Shown: piece after piece, positions 1 through 10,592 of the stretch
Layout of the letters: the number at the start of each line of letters is the position of its first letter
Numbering within the stretch: position 1 is the first letter of the stretch
DNA from: Streptomyces sp. NBC_01571
GTDB taxonomy: Bacteria; Actinomycetota; Actinomycetes; Streptomycetales; Streptomycetaceae
DNA length: 64,000 nucleotides
Direction: 5' to 3'
Assembly: GCF_026339875.1 (NCBI RefSeq)
Contig: NZ_JAPEPZ010000001.1
Span: 3,596,001-3,660,000, forward strand
Program-made: the position numbers and the translations under genes
The notes under the pieces: model-generated
What the model was told of the DNA's origin: nothing
Databases searched by the model: none
Seen by the model: only the letters and a program-made list of their open reading frames with translations

Positions 1-778
1 ACGTGCGCAGCGTGCGCCGACGCCGGGCCATCGCGTCCGTGAACTGCGCCGTGAGCTCCTCGAGGACATGGTCGGCCTCCTCGACGGACGCCCGCGGACC
101 GTCGACGAACCCGCCGACCGCGTGCCGCATCCGCAGCGCGAACTTGTCGCACGCGTCGTGCGACAGCAGCGTGGTGTCGTCCGCTCCGGCGGCGCCGTTC
201 TCACCTGCCGTGCCGGGGGCGTGCGCGCCGGTGCGGGCGGGCTCGCGGGAGCCGTCTCCGGCGCGCCCGGCGGCCGCGGCCGCTGTCCCGGTCCCGGTCC
301 CACGGGAGCCCTTGGACTCACGTGTGGTGGTCGCCTCACGCGAGGTGGTGCCCTCACGGGAGCCCAGGGGGACCGGTGTGCGCGGCGTCATGGCGTGCTC
401 GCCGGTGGTGGATGCGGCCCGGTCCGGTGTCTCACGGTGATCGTCCGCGGTCGCGCCGGACGGGGCCGCAGTCTGACGGGAGGGAGCGGGGAAGGGAGTG
501 CGCGCGGCCGTGCCACGCTCACCGGGGCCGGCTGCCCGGTCCGCGGTGTCGCGGTGGGTGTCCGCGGCCTCGCGGCCACGGTTGCGCTCGTCCCCTCGTA
601 CCGCCGTGCCCTCGGTCTTCTCGGCCTCGGTCTTCCCTGTCGTCTCGTGCTGCGGGTCTGTCGTCTCGTGCTGCGGGGTGGTCCCGTCCCTCGGGGTCCG
701 TGCGGCGGGTGTCGCCTCCGTGTCGCCCTTCAGTACCTCGCGGCGGGTCGCCGTGTCCTTGGCTTCGTCCGGTGTCAT
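1..778 (-). CDS. Hypothetical low-complexity protein, C-terminus cut by window edge
   Basis: The reading frame runs from an ATG at 778 to the window edge with no stop, giving about 259 residues of an incomplete protein. The first ~200 residues are rich in Thr, Arg, Glu, Gly and Ala (runs such as TTSREATTTRESKGSRGTG) and are probably disordered. The last visible ~55 residues become ordered (LLSHDACDKFALRMRHAVGGF onward) and contain FVDGPRASVEEADHVLEEL. This resembles FVDSPQDAVAEADRLLGEV in the adjacent gene at 793-1437, so the two share a short domain. The gene begins 15 bases after the neighbour's stop on the same strand, so an operon is likely. Function is not recognised; this fits actinobacterial hypothetical proteins found beside small membrane proteins. 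Confidence 0.7.
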   Translation of the reverse strand, partial: MTPDEAKDTATRREVLKGDTEATPAARTPRDGTTPQHETTDPQHETTGKTEAEKTEGTAVRGDERNRGREAADTHRDTADRAAGPGERGTAARTPFPAPSRQTAAPSGATADDHRETPDRAASTTGEHAMTPRTPVPLGSREGTTSREATTTRESKGSRGTGTGTAAAAAGRAGDGSREPARTGAHAPGTAGENGAAGADDTTLLSHDACDKFALRMRHAVGGFVDGPRASVEEADHVLEELTAQFTDAMARRRRTLRT

Positions 779-792
779 GTCGTTCACCTTCC

Positions 793-1437
793 TCAACTCC
801 CCTTCACCTGGCGCCTGGTGAGCGCCCACGGCGTGCGGGATCGGTTGTCGGGAGCCGGGTCCGGCCGGCCGGCGGCGGTGTCCTGGCGCTTCGTGGACAC
901 CAGTTCCTCGAAGAGTGCGCGGGCCTCGATCATGGCCTCGCGGAGTTCCTCCGTGCCGGCTCGGTCGTCCGGGGTGGGGTTGTGCGTGGCCTCGTGAACC
1001 CGCCGGTAGCCGTGGACACGGTGTCCGTGGTGGACCGAGAGGGCCTCCAGCCGCTCCTCGTAGCGCTCGCCGTCGGGGAAGCCGCGCTCACCGGCCACCT
1101 CGCCGAGCAGCCGGTCCGCCTCGGCCACCGCGTCCTGCGGCGAGTCGACGAAGCGTTCCTGGGCGGCCGTCCAGCGCGCCGTGTACTGCTCGCGGGCCGC
1201 CGCCTCCAACGGCCGCTGCCGCAGCGTGCCGTGGCGCTTGACGCGCTCGGCGAGGTCACGTTCGGCGGCCCTGGCGTCGCCGTCGTGCCGGGCGACGGCC
1301 CGGTCGTACTCGGGCCCGAAGCGCCGCCGCAACGTGCGTCCGCCCTGCGGCCTGCGGGCGAGGAGGATCAGGGCGGCTGCGACAACGGCAACGGCCGCCA
1401 CGATCACGATCAGAGCGATGATGACGCCTGTGGACAT
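793..1437 (-). CDS. Single-pass membrane protein with FVD-EAD motif domain
   Basis: About 214 residues from ATG 1437, chosen over an upstream in-frame start because GGAAGG lies six bases before it and the N-terminus then opens directly into a membrane helix (residues ~4-28, IIALIVIVAAVAVVAAALIL). A basic stretch follows (RRPQGGRTLRRRFGPEYDRAV), then a mostly helical soluble region with ERFVDSPQDAVAEADRLLGEV and YEERLEALSVHHGHRVHGYR. The topology suggests a short outer N-terminus and a cytoplasmic body. Gene order with the downstream low-complexity gene, which carries a related motif, suggests the two products act together. Function is unknown; the family is recognised only as a recurrent Streptomyces hypothetical membrane protein. 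Confidence 0.75.
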   Translation of the reverse strand: MSTGVIIALIVIVAAVAVVAAALILLARRPQGGRTLRRRFGPEYDRAVARHDGDARAAERDLAERVKRHGTLRQRPLEAAAREQYTARWTAAQERFVDSPQDAVAEADRLLGEVAGERGFPDGERYEERLEALSVHHGHRVHGYRRVHEATHNPTPDDRAGTEELREAMIEARALFEELVSTKRQDTAAGRPDPAPDNRSRTPWALTRRQVKGS

Positions 1438-1678
1438 GGATGCCTTCCAGGGTTTCTCGACCCAACGGGCCGGTTCGCGGATCGGGTTGCCCGGAAGTAC
1501 GCCTTCAAACGGGGCAGGCCGCGCCCGGTCCCGCACGGCTGTCCCGCCGCAGGGGGCCAACTCCTCGCGTCCTCCCGCCTCCTCGTGTCCTCTCGACGTA
1601 CGTCTGTCGGACGGTGACGCGTGTGGGCCGCGAGACGGCCCGGCCCGGCAGGAGGCCGTCTCGCGGCCGAACAGGCGC

Positions 1679-2043
1679 TTACCCGTGGGAACCGATCACA
1701 CCGCCGGCGCTGAGCACGACGTACACGCCGTCGGCGTCCAGCCCGACGTCGTGCTGGTTCGCCTCCGGCGTGGCCACCGCGCCCTCGTTGCCGAGGATCT
1801 GCGCGCGGTACCGCAGCTCGCCGATCTTCCCGACCTTGGCCGTCCAGCCGCCCGCGAGCCTGAAGGTGCCCGGTCCGGTGTGTCCGCCGCCCATCCAGGA
1901 ATGGACCTCGCCACCCAGTGCGAGTACGACGAACATGTCGTTGGCGTCGAGCCCGGCGTCGTACCCCTCGTCCCCAGCGTGGCCAGGACCAACCCGCGGC
2001 TGACGATCCTGACGCGGTAGTACTCGGCGCGCCGCCCGAGCCC
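1679..2043 (-). pseudogene. Frameshifted two-repeat hypothetical protein
   Basis: Two related blocks can be read. The C-terminal block is YRAQILGNEGAVATP followed by NQHDVGLDADGVYVVLSAGG. The N-terminal block is EYYRVRIVSRGLVLATLG in one frame and then DEGYDAGLDANDMFVVLALGG in the next frame. Aligning the blocks shows that one frame continues into the other if a single G is restored in the G run near 1972-1975, so a one-base deletion (or sequencing error) splits the gene. Upstream in the first frame there is a stop at 2044-2046 and no ATG or GTG, so the 5' end may also be lost. The repeats share Y-R-x-x-I and D-x-G-L-D-A-(N/D) signatures. Function is not recognised. Confidence 0.6.
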
Positions 2044-2114
2044 TCAAGTCCCGGACGTACGGCCCCGCCTGACGTGGGATCAGCGTCGCGACCCGAGTGG
2101 GCGGCGGGCAGGTG

Positions 2115-4124
2115 TCATGCGCGTCGGACGACCAGCACGGCCACGTCGTCGATGTGGTCCACCGCGACCGCGGCGTCGAGGATGCGGTCGGCGGTCTCCT
2201 CGGCGTTCAGCCCGTCCCGGAGAGCTTGGGCGGCCAGTGTTCCGGCTCGTTCCAGGCCGGCTTCCAACGTGAGGCCCGGGCCCTCGACCAGGCCGTCGGT
2301 GACCATGACCAGCGCGCTGTCCTCGTCCAGGGCGAAAGTCCCCTCGCGGTACTCGATGTCGGGCAGGACTCCGAGGACCGGCCCCCCGGGCAACTCGCGG
2401 ACGCTGTGGCTGCCGTCCCCGTGCACGCTGAGCACCGGCACGTGGCCGGCGCTGGCGCCGGTGACCCGTCCGTCGCTCGGGTCGATGTGCAACATGGTGC
2501 AGCTGGCGAAGCGTGCCGCGTCCATCGTGACGAGAAGTTCGTTGGTGCGCGTCAGCACGGCCGCCGGATCCGGTTCGCGGGCGGCGATCGCACGCATGGA
2601 GGCGCGCACCTGTCCCATGGCCGCGGCGGCGTCCACGTCGTGCCCCTGGGCGTCGCCGATCTCCAGGGCGACCGCGCCGTCGGGCAGGACGAAGGCGTCG
2701 TACCAGTCTCCGCCGATGTCCAGCCCGTGCCGGCTCGGCCGGTACCGGGCGGCGACCTCCAGGGCCGGGAGGTGCTCGGGCAGCGTGGGGAGCAAGGTCT
2801 TCTGCAACGCGGTGGCCAGCTCGACTCGTGCCTCCTGCGACCTGATGCGCCTCAGTGCCTGGCCCGCGAGGTCGGCCAGGGTACCCATGAGGGTTATTTC
2901 GTCCACGGACGGCCGGTATCCGCTGCCGTGGGTGACCAGCCACGCGCCGAGTGGCTGATCGCCCGTCTCGCTGAGGGGGGTGATGGAGACGGCGTAGTCG
3001 GAGCCCAGCCGGGCGAGCTGAGGAAACTCGGTCCCGTGCGGCCAGCGGTGGACGTAGTCCCGTCGGCTGGGGATGAACTGTGGGCTGCCGGTGCGGATCG
3101 CCTCCGGAACCGGGCTCGGATGGTCCAGCGGCAGGCCGTGCATCGCCTCGACCTCCCACATGGCTATCCCGCCGTCGGTGGAGACGCGCAGGCGGCCTTC
3201 GTCGACGAGTGCGAGCAGGGCGCCGGTGGCACCGAAGGTGGCGGCGAGCCGGGTCAGGGCGATCTGCTCCAGCTCCTGCTCGGTGGCCGCGGTGATCAGG
3301 GCCGAGGAGAAGTCGGCGACGTCCTTGGCACGCTGTCGCTCGGCGGTCAGTGCAGCCTGCACCTTTTTCCTGCGCTTCACCTGCTTGGTCTCGTCACGAA
3401 CCACCCCGAAGATCCGTTCGGGGCCGCCGTACCCCAACTGGATCCGACGCGTCTGAGCTGCCAGCTGGTGCCAGCCGTCGTGCTGGGTGAGGTACCGCAC
3501 CCCCACCCAGGGGGACTGGGCGGAGGTCGAGCGCAGGAGCTGCCGCAGTCCCTCCCTGTCGGCAGAGTGCACCGCCGAGATCACCGCGGAAAGGGACGCG
3601 GTGGGATCCGGGAAGAGCGCGGCCACGGCGGGTGCGCCACCGAGCCACTCCAGACAGCGGTCCCGGGACGAATACATCCACAGGCCCAGATCGGCGGCCT
3701 TGGTCGCCATCCGGAACGGGATCAGCAGGCTCGCAAGGTCGTTCCGCGCATCCAGTGCGTGCACCCAGACCAGCTGTTCGTCACCGGTGGGATCCTTCAC
3801 CGGCCGCGCCTCGACCAGGCAGGCGACGGGTGCCGCTCCGCCCTGCGCGGGGAAGTCCAGCACCTGCATGGCGACCGTGTTCGTCCTGGCGGCGTGGAGC
3901 ACGAGGCTCTCGGCCGACATCCGCTGGTTGGCGGGCCACAGATCACCGAAGTCACGTCCCCGGCACTGCTCCCCCCGCAGATCGGCGAAGTCACCTCCCC
4001 GGCACTGCTCGGCCGGCCTGCCCAACGCCGTGGCCATCGCGGCGTTGAGGCTGCGGACGGCACCGTCCATCGTCACCAGAGCCGCCGGGTCGGTGCTTCG
4101 AAGGAGTTCGTCCGAGGCGTTCAT
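2115..4124 (-). CDS. PAS/GAF-SpoIIE (PP2C-type) serine phosphatase
   Basis: 669 residues starting at ATG 4124 with GGGAG eight bases upstream. The N-terminal ~240 residues look like one or two PAS-type sensor modules; a GAF-like segment follows (roughly residues 275-430, AKDVADFSSALITAATEQELE onward). The last ~230 residues are a SpoIIE/PP2C phosphatase domain: LQKTLLPTLPEHLPALEVA, then the metal-binding GGDWYDAF, GDAQGHDVDAA, GHVPVLSVHG and VTDGLVEG motifs. Such proteins dephosphorylate anti-anti-sigma factors in partner-switching cascades, with the PAS/GAF regions sensing a signal. No HATPase/RsbW domain is fused here, unlike in many Streptomyces homologues. The gene lies 22 bases downstream of the MFS exporter gene on the same strand, so co-transcription is possible. 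A 13-codon duplication sits in the first sensor module. Confidence 0.9.
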   Translation of the reverse strand: MNASDELLRSTDPAALVTMDGAVRSLNAAMATALGRPAEQCRGGDFADLRGEQCRGRDFGDLWPANQRMSAESLVLHAARTNTVAMQVLDFPAQGGAAPVACLVEARPVKDPTGDEQLVWVHALDARNDLASLLIPFRMATKAADLGLWMYSSRDRCLEWLGGAPAVAALFPDPTASLSAVISAVHSADREGLRQLLRSTSAQSPWVGVRYLTQHDGWHQLAAQTRRIQLGYGGPERIFGVVRDETKQVKRRKKVQAALTAERQRAKDVADFSSALITAATEQELEQIALTRLAATFGATGALLALVDEGRLRVSTDGGIAMWEVEAMHGLPLDHPSPVPEAIRTGSPQFIPSRRDYVHRWPHGTEFPQLARLGSDYAVSITPLSETGDQPLGAWLVTHGSGYRPSVDEITLMGTLADLAGQALRRIRSQEARVELATALQKTLLPTLPEHLPALEVAARYRPSRHGLDIGGDWYDAFVLPDGAVALEIGDAQGHDVDAAAAMGQVRASMRAIAAREPDPAAVLTRTNELLVTMDAARFASCTMLHIDPSDGRVTGASAGHVPVLSVHGDGSHSVRELPGGPVLGVLPDIEYREGTFALDEDSALVMVTDGLVEGPGLTLEAGLERAGTLAAQALRDGLNAEETADRILDAAVAVDHIDDVAVLVVRRA
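3941..4018 (-). repeat. In-frame 39-bp tandem duplication inside the phosphatase gene
   Basis: Two 39-base units (3941-3979 and 3980-4018) differ at a few positions and encode EQCRGRDFGDLWP and EQCRGGDFADLRG back to back. The multiple of three keeps the phosphatase frame intact. It lies in the N-terminal PAS-like region. Confidence 0.7.
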
Positions 4125-4146
4125 CTGTGACTCCCACAGGGACGGG

Positions 4147-6465
<2,319 letters not shown>

Positions 6466-6486
6466 TCAGGGGAGGGAACCCAAGGC

Positions 6487-7521
6487 GTGACTGATCCGAA
6501 CGGGCATGTCTGCCCGGAGTGTGCCGTGCCCCGGGCGGGGGACGGGACGCCGTCCTGCGCCTGCACGCTACGCGCGTCCGACGCCCTGCGGGACGCCCGT
6601 ACGGCGGAGGCGGCCGCGGCGGAGGACTTCGATCCGCTGCGGATACGTCCGTACGTGGAACTGGGCGTGAGCGGTGGGGGCGGTGAGCCCTCCGACGCCG
6701 GGGGCGAGGGCGGAGGCGGAGGCCGGGGCGGCGACGAGGACGCTTCGGCTCGGACGATGCGGTTGGGGCGGGTGCCGGCCGAGGACACGGTGGCGCTCTT
6801 CCGGGTCGGGCACGGGATGCCGGGTGGGGGTGCCGGTACGAGTACCGGTGCGGGTGCCGGTGGCGGGGGCGAGATGGACGCGGATCGTGTCGCCGCGTCG
6901 GACAAGTCGGGGCGGCGTCGGCGGGCCGCGCTGCTGGCCGCTGCCGGTGTGGTCGTGGCTGTCACGGCGGCGGGGTTGGTGAGTGGGCTCTTCTCGTACG
7001 ACGCTCCGGCGCGGGACGGGGCGCTGCCGGACGAGGTGAGGGCGAGCGTGCCCGATCCGTCGCCGACGTCCGCCTCGGCTTCGGCGTCCGCGCCGCGATC
7101 GTCACGATCGGCGGTGGCGGTGGCGCCGTCCAGCACCAGCCCGTCGCCCTCCGCGTCGGCCTCGACCGCGTCGGCCTCGCCGTCCTCATCGGCTTCGCCG
7201 TCCCGGTCGCCCGGGCCGTCGCAGTCCGCCGAGAGCCCCGCGGCGACCGGCTCGGCGGCGCCCGGACAGGGGACCTCGCCCTCGAACGGGCAGTTGTCTG
7301 CGACCCTGCGGCGCGGCGACAGGGGTCCGGAGGTCACAGAACTCCAGCTGCGTCTGCGCCAGCTCTACCTCTTCAACGGCAAGGCCGACGGCAACTACTC
7401 CCGTCAGGTGGAGGACGCCGTACGCCGTTACCAGTGGGCCCGCGGCATCAGGAGCGACGAACAGGGCGTGTACGGCAGGGCTACCCGGGCGAGCCTCGAA
7501 GCGGAGACGCGGGAGCCGTAG
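6487..7521 (+). CDS. Membrane-anchored peptidoglycan-binding-domain protein
   Basis: 344 residues from a GTG preceded by GGGAGGG. The N-terminus has a Cys pair (CPECAVPRAG, then CACTLRASDALRDA) reminiscent of a small zinc ribbon. A Gly-rich linker leads to one membrane helix (RRAALLAAAGVVVAVTAAGL) at about residue 140. Outside the membrane lies a long Ser/Ala/Pro-rich spacer (SASASAPRSS, SPSPSASASTASASP), then a C-terminal PG_binding_1 domain of about 65 residues (LRRGDRGPEVTELQLRLRQL, ending GVYGRATRASLEAE). This is a type II membrane protein that reaches the cell wall. No hydrolase domain is present, so it probably anchors or senses peptidoglycan. The 420 bases to the next gene contain no convincing ORF. 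Confidence 0.85.
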   Translation: MTDPNGHVCPECAVPRAGDGTPSCACTLRASDALRDARTAEAAAAEDFDPLRIRPYVELGVSGGGGEPSDAGGEGGGGGRGGDEDASARTMRLGRVPAEDTVALFRVGHGMPGGGAGTSTGAGAGGGGEMDADRVAASDKSGRRRRAALLAAAGVVVAVTAAGLVSGLFSYDAPARDGALPDEVRASVPDPSPTSASASASAPRSSRSAVAVAPSSTSPSPSASASTASASPSSSASPSRSPGPSQSAESPAATGSAAPGQGTSPSNGQLSATLRRGDRGPEVTELQLRLRQLYLFNGKADGNYSRQVEDAVRRYQWARGIRSDEQGVYGRATRASLEAETREP

Positions 7522-7652
7522 CAGGTGGGTGGTGGGTCGGGGCCGGGGCGGTACGTCGAGGGTGTCGCCGCCGGATCAGACGTGGGCCGGGCAAGCGACC
7601 CGCGGCTCGATCCGAACGTAAGCGACACCCTTGCGACGCACCGCCCCGGCCC

Positions 7653-7679
7653 CTCCCGCAGGCCGAACGACTGCGGGAG
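7653..7679. terminator. GC-rich hairpin in the 7522-7940 intergenic region
   Basis: CTCCCGCAG and CTGCGGGAG pair perfectly around a nine-base loop. No T run follows, as is common for Streptomyces terminators. The rest of 7522-7940 shows only a short GTAGCG hexamer run near 7706-7730 and no believable gene. Confidence 0.5.
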
Positions 7680-7940
7680 CGGACCTGCGAATGACCCGAC
7701 CCGGTAGCCGTAGCGGTAGCGGTAGCGGGGGGCTGGTTCCTCCGGGGGCGGCAGGGGCAGGGGTACGAGGTAAGCGGCAGGTTGCAGGGTTCTGAGGGGC
7801 GTTCTGGGGAGAATCTGTCGGGGCGGTGGAGTTCTTGGCGAACCGGGATGCGGGTTTCGGGCGGGGTGACTTCCCATGGGCTGTATCGCTCAGTTGCCCG
7901 GCCGCCCGCGTGCCGGGGTCGGTCGATCATGGGGGGTCTG

Positions 7941-8576
7941 ATGAGTCTCACGGGCGCGTACCTGGATACGGCTGCTCAGGCGGTGACGTTGCTGGGTGCG
8001 CCGGAAGTCGCAGCTTCCTGGGCGAAGCCCAGCGCGTTGACGGACATGACGGTCGGCGGCCTGGCCGGTCACCTCGCGTACCAGGTCTTCAGCGTTGCTC
8101 CAGCCGTGCGGGAACCCGCGTCGCAGGAGGTGCCGATCCCGCTTCTCGAGCACTACGCCCGCGCGGCGTGGATCGATGCCCCACTCGACGGTGAGGCGAA
8201 CGCCGGCATTCGGGCGAAGGGTGAGGACATCGCGTCCGAGGGCGCCCGGGTGCTGCTGGAGCGCGCCCACGCGGCACTTGCCGAACAGCGGGCTGCCCTT
8301 CCGGTGGTCCGGGGTGGCCTGGTCGTGTTCATGCCCCAGACCGGGTGGGCTCTGAGCCTGGACGACTTCCTCGTGACGCGCATGATGGAGCTCGCCGTTC
8401 ACATGGACGACCTGGCCGTGAGCGTGGGAATCGCCGCCCCGGAACTCTCGGCCGCGGCATTCGATCCCGTGCTGACGTTGCTGGCCAGACTCGCGGCCCG
8501 TCGGCACGGCCAGGCAGCGTTGCTGCGCGCTCTGGCTCGGGCGGAGCGCGCGCCATCGGCGATCAACGCGGTCTGA
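7941..8576 (+). CDS. MDMPI_N (maleylpyruvate isomerase N-terminal) domain protein
   Basis: About 211 residues from ATG 7941, placed just after GGGGGGT. The protein matches the DinB-fold mycothiol-dependent maleylpyruvate isomerase family by layout: an N-terminal helix with AGHLAYQVF (His of the metal site), then LVTRMMELAVHMDDLAVSVG, corresponding to the usual E-x-x-V-H-x-x-D-L metal-binding signature. Proteins of this class use a divalent metal and often mycothiol for isomerase or transferase reactions. The substrate cannot be deduced and no catabolic neighbours help. Convergent with the HAD phosphatase gene across a double hairpin. Confidence 0.75.
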   Translation: MSLTGAYLDTAAQAVTLLGAPEVAASWAKPSALTDMTVGGLAGHLAYQVFSVAPAVREPASQEVPIPLLEHYARAAWIDAPLDGEANAGIRAKGEDIASEGARVLLERAHAALAEQRAALPVVRGGLVVFMPQTGWALSLDDFLVTRMMELAVHMDDLAVSVGIAAPELSAAAFDPVLTLLARLAARRHGQAALLRALARAERAPSAINAV

Positions 8577-8610
8577 GCCGAGCCGCTCAGGCCTCGGCCC
8601 CGCCAGGGTG

Positions 8611-8650
8611 CGGGGCGCAGCCCCGTCGGGGAGTCGGGGGCGGAGCCCCC
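8611..8650. terminator. Two adjacent hairpins between convergent genes
   Basis: CGGGGC-GCA-GCCCCG (8611-8625) and GGGGGC-GGA-GCCCCC (8636-8650). Tandem GGA/GCA-loop hairpins of this type are common in Streptomyces intergenic DNA and here would serve both converging transcripts. Confidence 0.6.
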
Positions 8651-8690
8651 TGGGACGGGAAGGGTAGGGCGGCGGGAAAAAGGGCCCGGG

Positions 8691-9350
8691 TCAGCTGATG
8701 TGCAGGCGCAGGGAACCGTCGCTCACACGTTCCACGCGTATCTGCGTCAGGTCGCGGACGAGGACGTCGGGGCGGTGGAAGCCGGCCCGCGGCCCGACCC
8801 CGACCACCCGCATTCCGGCCGCCCGCCCGGCCGATATCCCCGCACCGGAGTCCTCGAAGACGACACAGTCCTCGGGCGCGACGCCCAGCTCGGCGGCGCC
8901 CTTCAGGAAGCCCTCGGGGTCCGGCTTACTCGCCCCGACGGACTCGGCGGTCACCCGCACGTCGGGCAGCCCGAGCCCGGCGGCGGCCATCCGCGCGCTG
9001 GACAGCCCCACGTCCGCCGAGGTGACGAGCGCGTGCGGCAGCCCGGCGAGGGAGGCCAGGAACTCCTCGGCACCGGGGACGGCGACCACGCCGTCCATGT
9101 CGGCGGTCTCCTCGGCGAGCATCCGCGCGTTGTCGGCGTGGTTCTGCTCCATGGGCCGGTTCGGCAGCAGTACCGCCATCGAGGCGTACCCCTGCCGCCC
9201 GTGGACGACCTTCATGACCTCGTCCCCGTCCAGCCCGTGCCGGTCGGCCCAGCGGCGCCAGCAGCGCTCGACGACGACGTCCGAGTTGACGAGGGTGCCG
9301 TCCATGTCGAGCAGGAGGGCGCGGGCGGTCAGAACGGTGGTGGCCGTCAT
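8691..9350 (-). CDS. HAD-superfamily sugar-phosphatase / phosphoglucomutase-like hydrolase
   Basis: 219 residues. All four HAD motifs are present: ALLLDMDGTLVNSD (nucleophile and acid/base Asp), ALVTSADVGLSSAR (motif II Thr/Ser), VGASKPDPEGFLKGA (motif III Lys) and CVVFEDSGAGISAG (motif IV acidic pair). The four-helix cap between motifs I and II puts it in subclass I, with closest resemblance to sugar-phosphate phosphatases (YfbT/GPP type) and beta-phosphoglucomutase. Length is normal for the group. Cytoplasmic, Mg2+-dependent dephosphorylation of a small sugar phosphate is expected, but the natural substrate is not evident. It stands alone on the minus strand with 211 bases to the GDT1 gene; that gap contains only G-rich sequence. 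Confidence 0.85.
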   Translation of the reverse strand: MTATTVLTARALLLDMDGTLVNSDVVVERCWRRWADRHGLDGDEVMKVVHGRQGYASMAVLLPNRPMEQNHADNARMLAEETADMDGVVAVPGAEEFLASLAGLPHALVTSADVGLSSARMAAAGLGLPDVRVTAESVGASKPDPEGFLKGAAELGVAPEDCVVFEDSGAGISAGRAAGMRVVGVGPRAGFHRPDVLVRDLTQIRVERVSDGSLRLHIS

Positions 9351-9561
9351 CGGCAGGCTCCAGAACGCGGGGGAGAACGCGAGGGAAGGGAAGGGAACGG
9401 GGACGGCCGGTCCGAGGCTCGGCGCGGGTCCCCCCGGGGGGACAAGGCGGCCCCGCCCGCCGGTCAGGGAGTGCGGGCGGGAGCCACTTTGTTTCCCTAC
9501 GATACAAAATGGACGGCTCCGGCGCCACCGCTTCCGCCGGGACCCTGCCGCTCCGGTCGGC

Positions 9562-10146
9562 TCAGCCCGCGACCGCCTCGTACAGGCTCCACGCCCCGAG
9601 CCCCAGCATCAGCACCGCGGCGACCTTGGTGACCAGTTCCAGCGGCACCCGCTTCATCAGCGCCTTTCCGCCGACGATGCCGAGCGCGCCCACCGCCCAC
9701 AGCGCGAGCACCGCGCCGAGACCGACGGAGAGCGGGGCGTCGTAGCGGGCCGCGAGGTTCGCCGTCATGATCTGCGTGAGGTCACCGAACTCGGCGACCA
9801 GGATGAGCATGAAACCCGCCCCCGAGACCTTCCAGAAGGTCTGGTTCTCCGGCTTGCGGATCTCCTCGTCGTCCTCGCCCTTCTTCAGGAGCAGCACGGC
9901 CGCGCCGGCGAGGAAGAGCACGCCCGTGAGCGCGTGCACGATCTGCTGCGGCAGCAGGGTCAGCACGCTGCCCGCCGCGACGGCGAGCGCGACATGCACG
10001 GCGAAGGCGGCGGCGACGCCCGCGAAGACGTACGAGGCGCGGTAGCGGGTGCCCAGGACGAGCCCGGCGAGCGCGGTCTTGTCCGGCAGTTCGGCAAGGA
10101 AGACGACACCGAAGACGAGCGCCATCACGGTGATGCTGATCAACAT
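9562..10146 (-). CDS. GDT1/TMEM165 (UPF0016) family Mn2+/Ca2+ transporter
   Basis: 194 residues with six predicted membrane helices in two homologous halves. Each half carries the family signature: FLAELPDKTALAGLVLG near residue 18 (E-x-x-D-K-T) and LVAEFGDLTQIMTANLAA near residue 118 (E-x-G-D-x-T). The acidic central loop KKGEDDEEIRKPEN is also typical. Bacterial members (MneA type) export manganese. The strong link here is the yybP-ykoY motif in the leader (10262-10388), which indicates Mn2+-induced expression and supports an Mn2+ exporter role. Confidence 0.9.
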   Translation of the reverse strand: MLISITVMALVFGVVFLAELPDKTALAGLVLGTRYRASYVFAGVAAAFAVHVALAVAAGSVLTLLPQQIVHALTGVLFLAGAAVLLLKKGEDDEEIRKPENQTFWKVSGAGFMLILVAEFGDLTQIMTANLAARYDAPLSVGLGAVLALWAVGALGIVGGKALMKRVPLELVTKVAAVLMLGLGAWSLYEAVAG

Positions 10147-10261
10147 TCCTCAATCGGTCGGGGCCGCCCCACCGAGAGTGCTGTGACTGCTGCGCGACAC
10201 CTCGGCACGGCAGCACACATCGGTGCCCCCGCGTACGAGGACGCGCGGGCGGTGCACTGCA

Positions 10262-10388
10262 TGGCCGAAGGTCTCGCCGGCCGGCCTCCGCGGACCCGGT
10301 GGGTCGCGGTCGGGGCCTGCCTCCGGGCGCCGGCTCAGACGAGCTGAGCAGTATGTCGACGGTCCGGCGAAGAGCTACTCCCCTTCTG
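10262..10388 (-). promoter_or_regulatory. yybP-ykoY (manganese) riboswitch
   Basis: Read on the minus strand, the leader has the two conserved halves of the yybP-ykoY aptamer. These are AAGGGGAGTAGC (10385-10374) with GTCGACATA shortly after, and GGCGAGACCTTCGGCC (about 10279-10264) closing the three-way junction. The distance between halves and the location 115 bases upstream of a GDT1-type gene fit the Mn2+-sensing class. It would turn on the transporter when Mn2+ is high. No classical U-run terminator is visible, so control may act on translation. Confidence 0.88.
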
Positions 10389-10592
10389 CGCCGACCACTG
10401 TACGGGACGCCGGAAAGGGCGGGTAAGGGCCGAAGGTCCCATGGCCGGGAAGGACGCGATCCGTGATGTCACAGGTCTTGGCATGTCATGAGCACGTCAC
10501 TAGCTTCTAACCTGATGCACCCCTCCCGGAAACGAGCCGGCGCAAGCATGAGCCCGCTCGCTCCAACGTCCCCCCACCCCAAGGGAGTTCGC

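Noticed and set aside
7428..7877. 149-codon minus-strand frame with RYRYRYGYR
   Set aside because: Product of the GTAGCG hexamers and the antisense 3' end of the peptidoglycan-binding gene.
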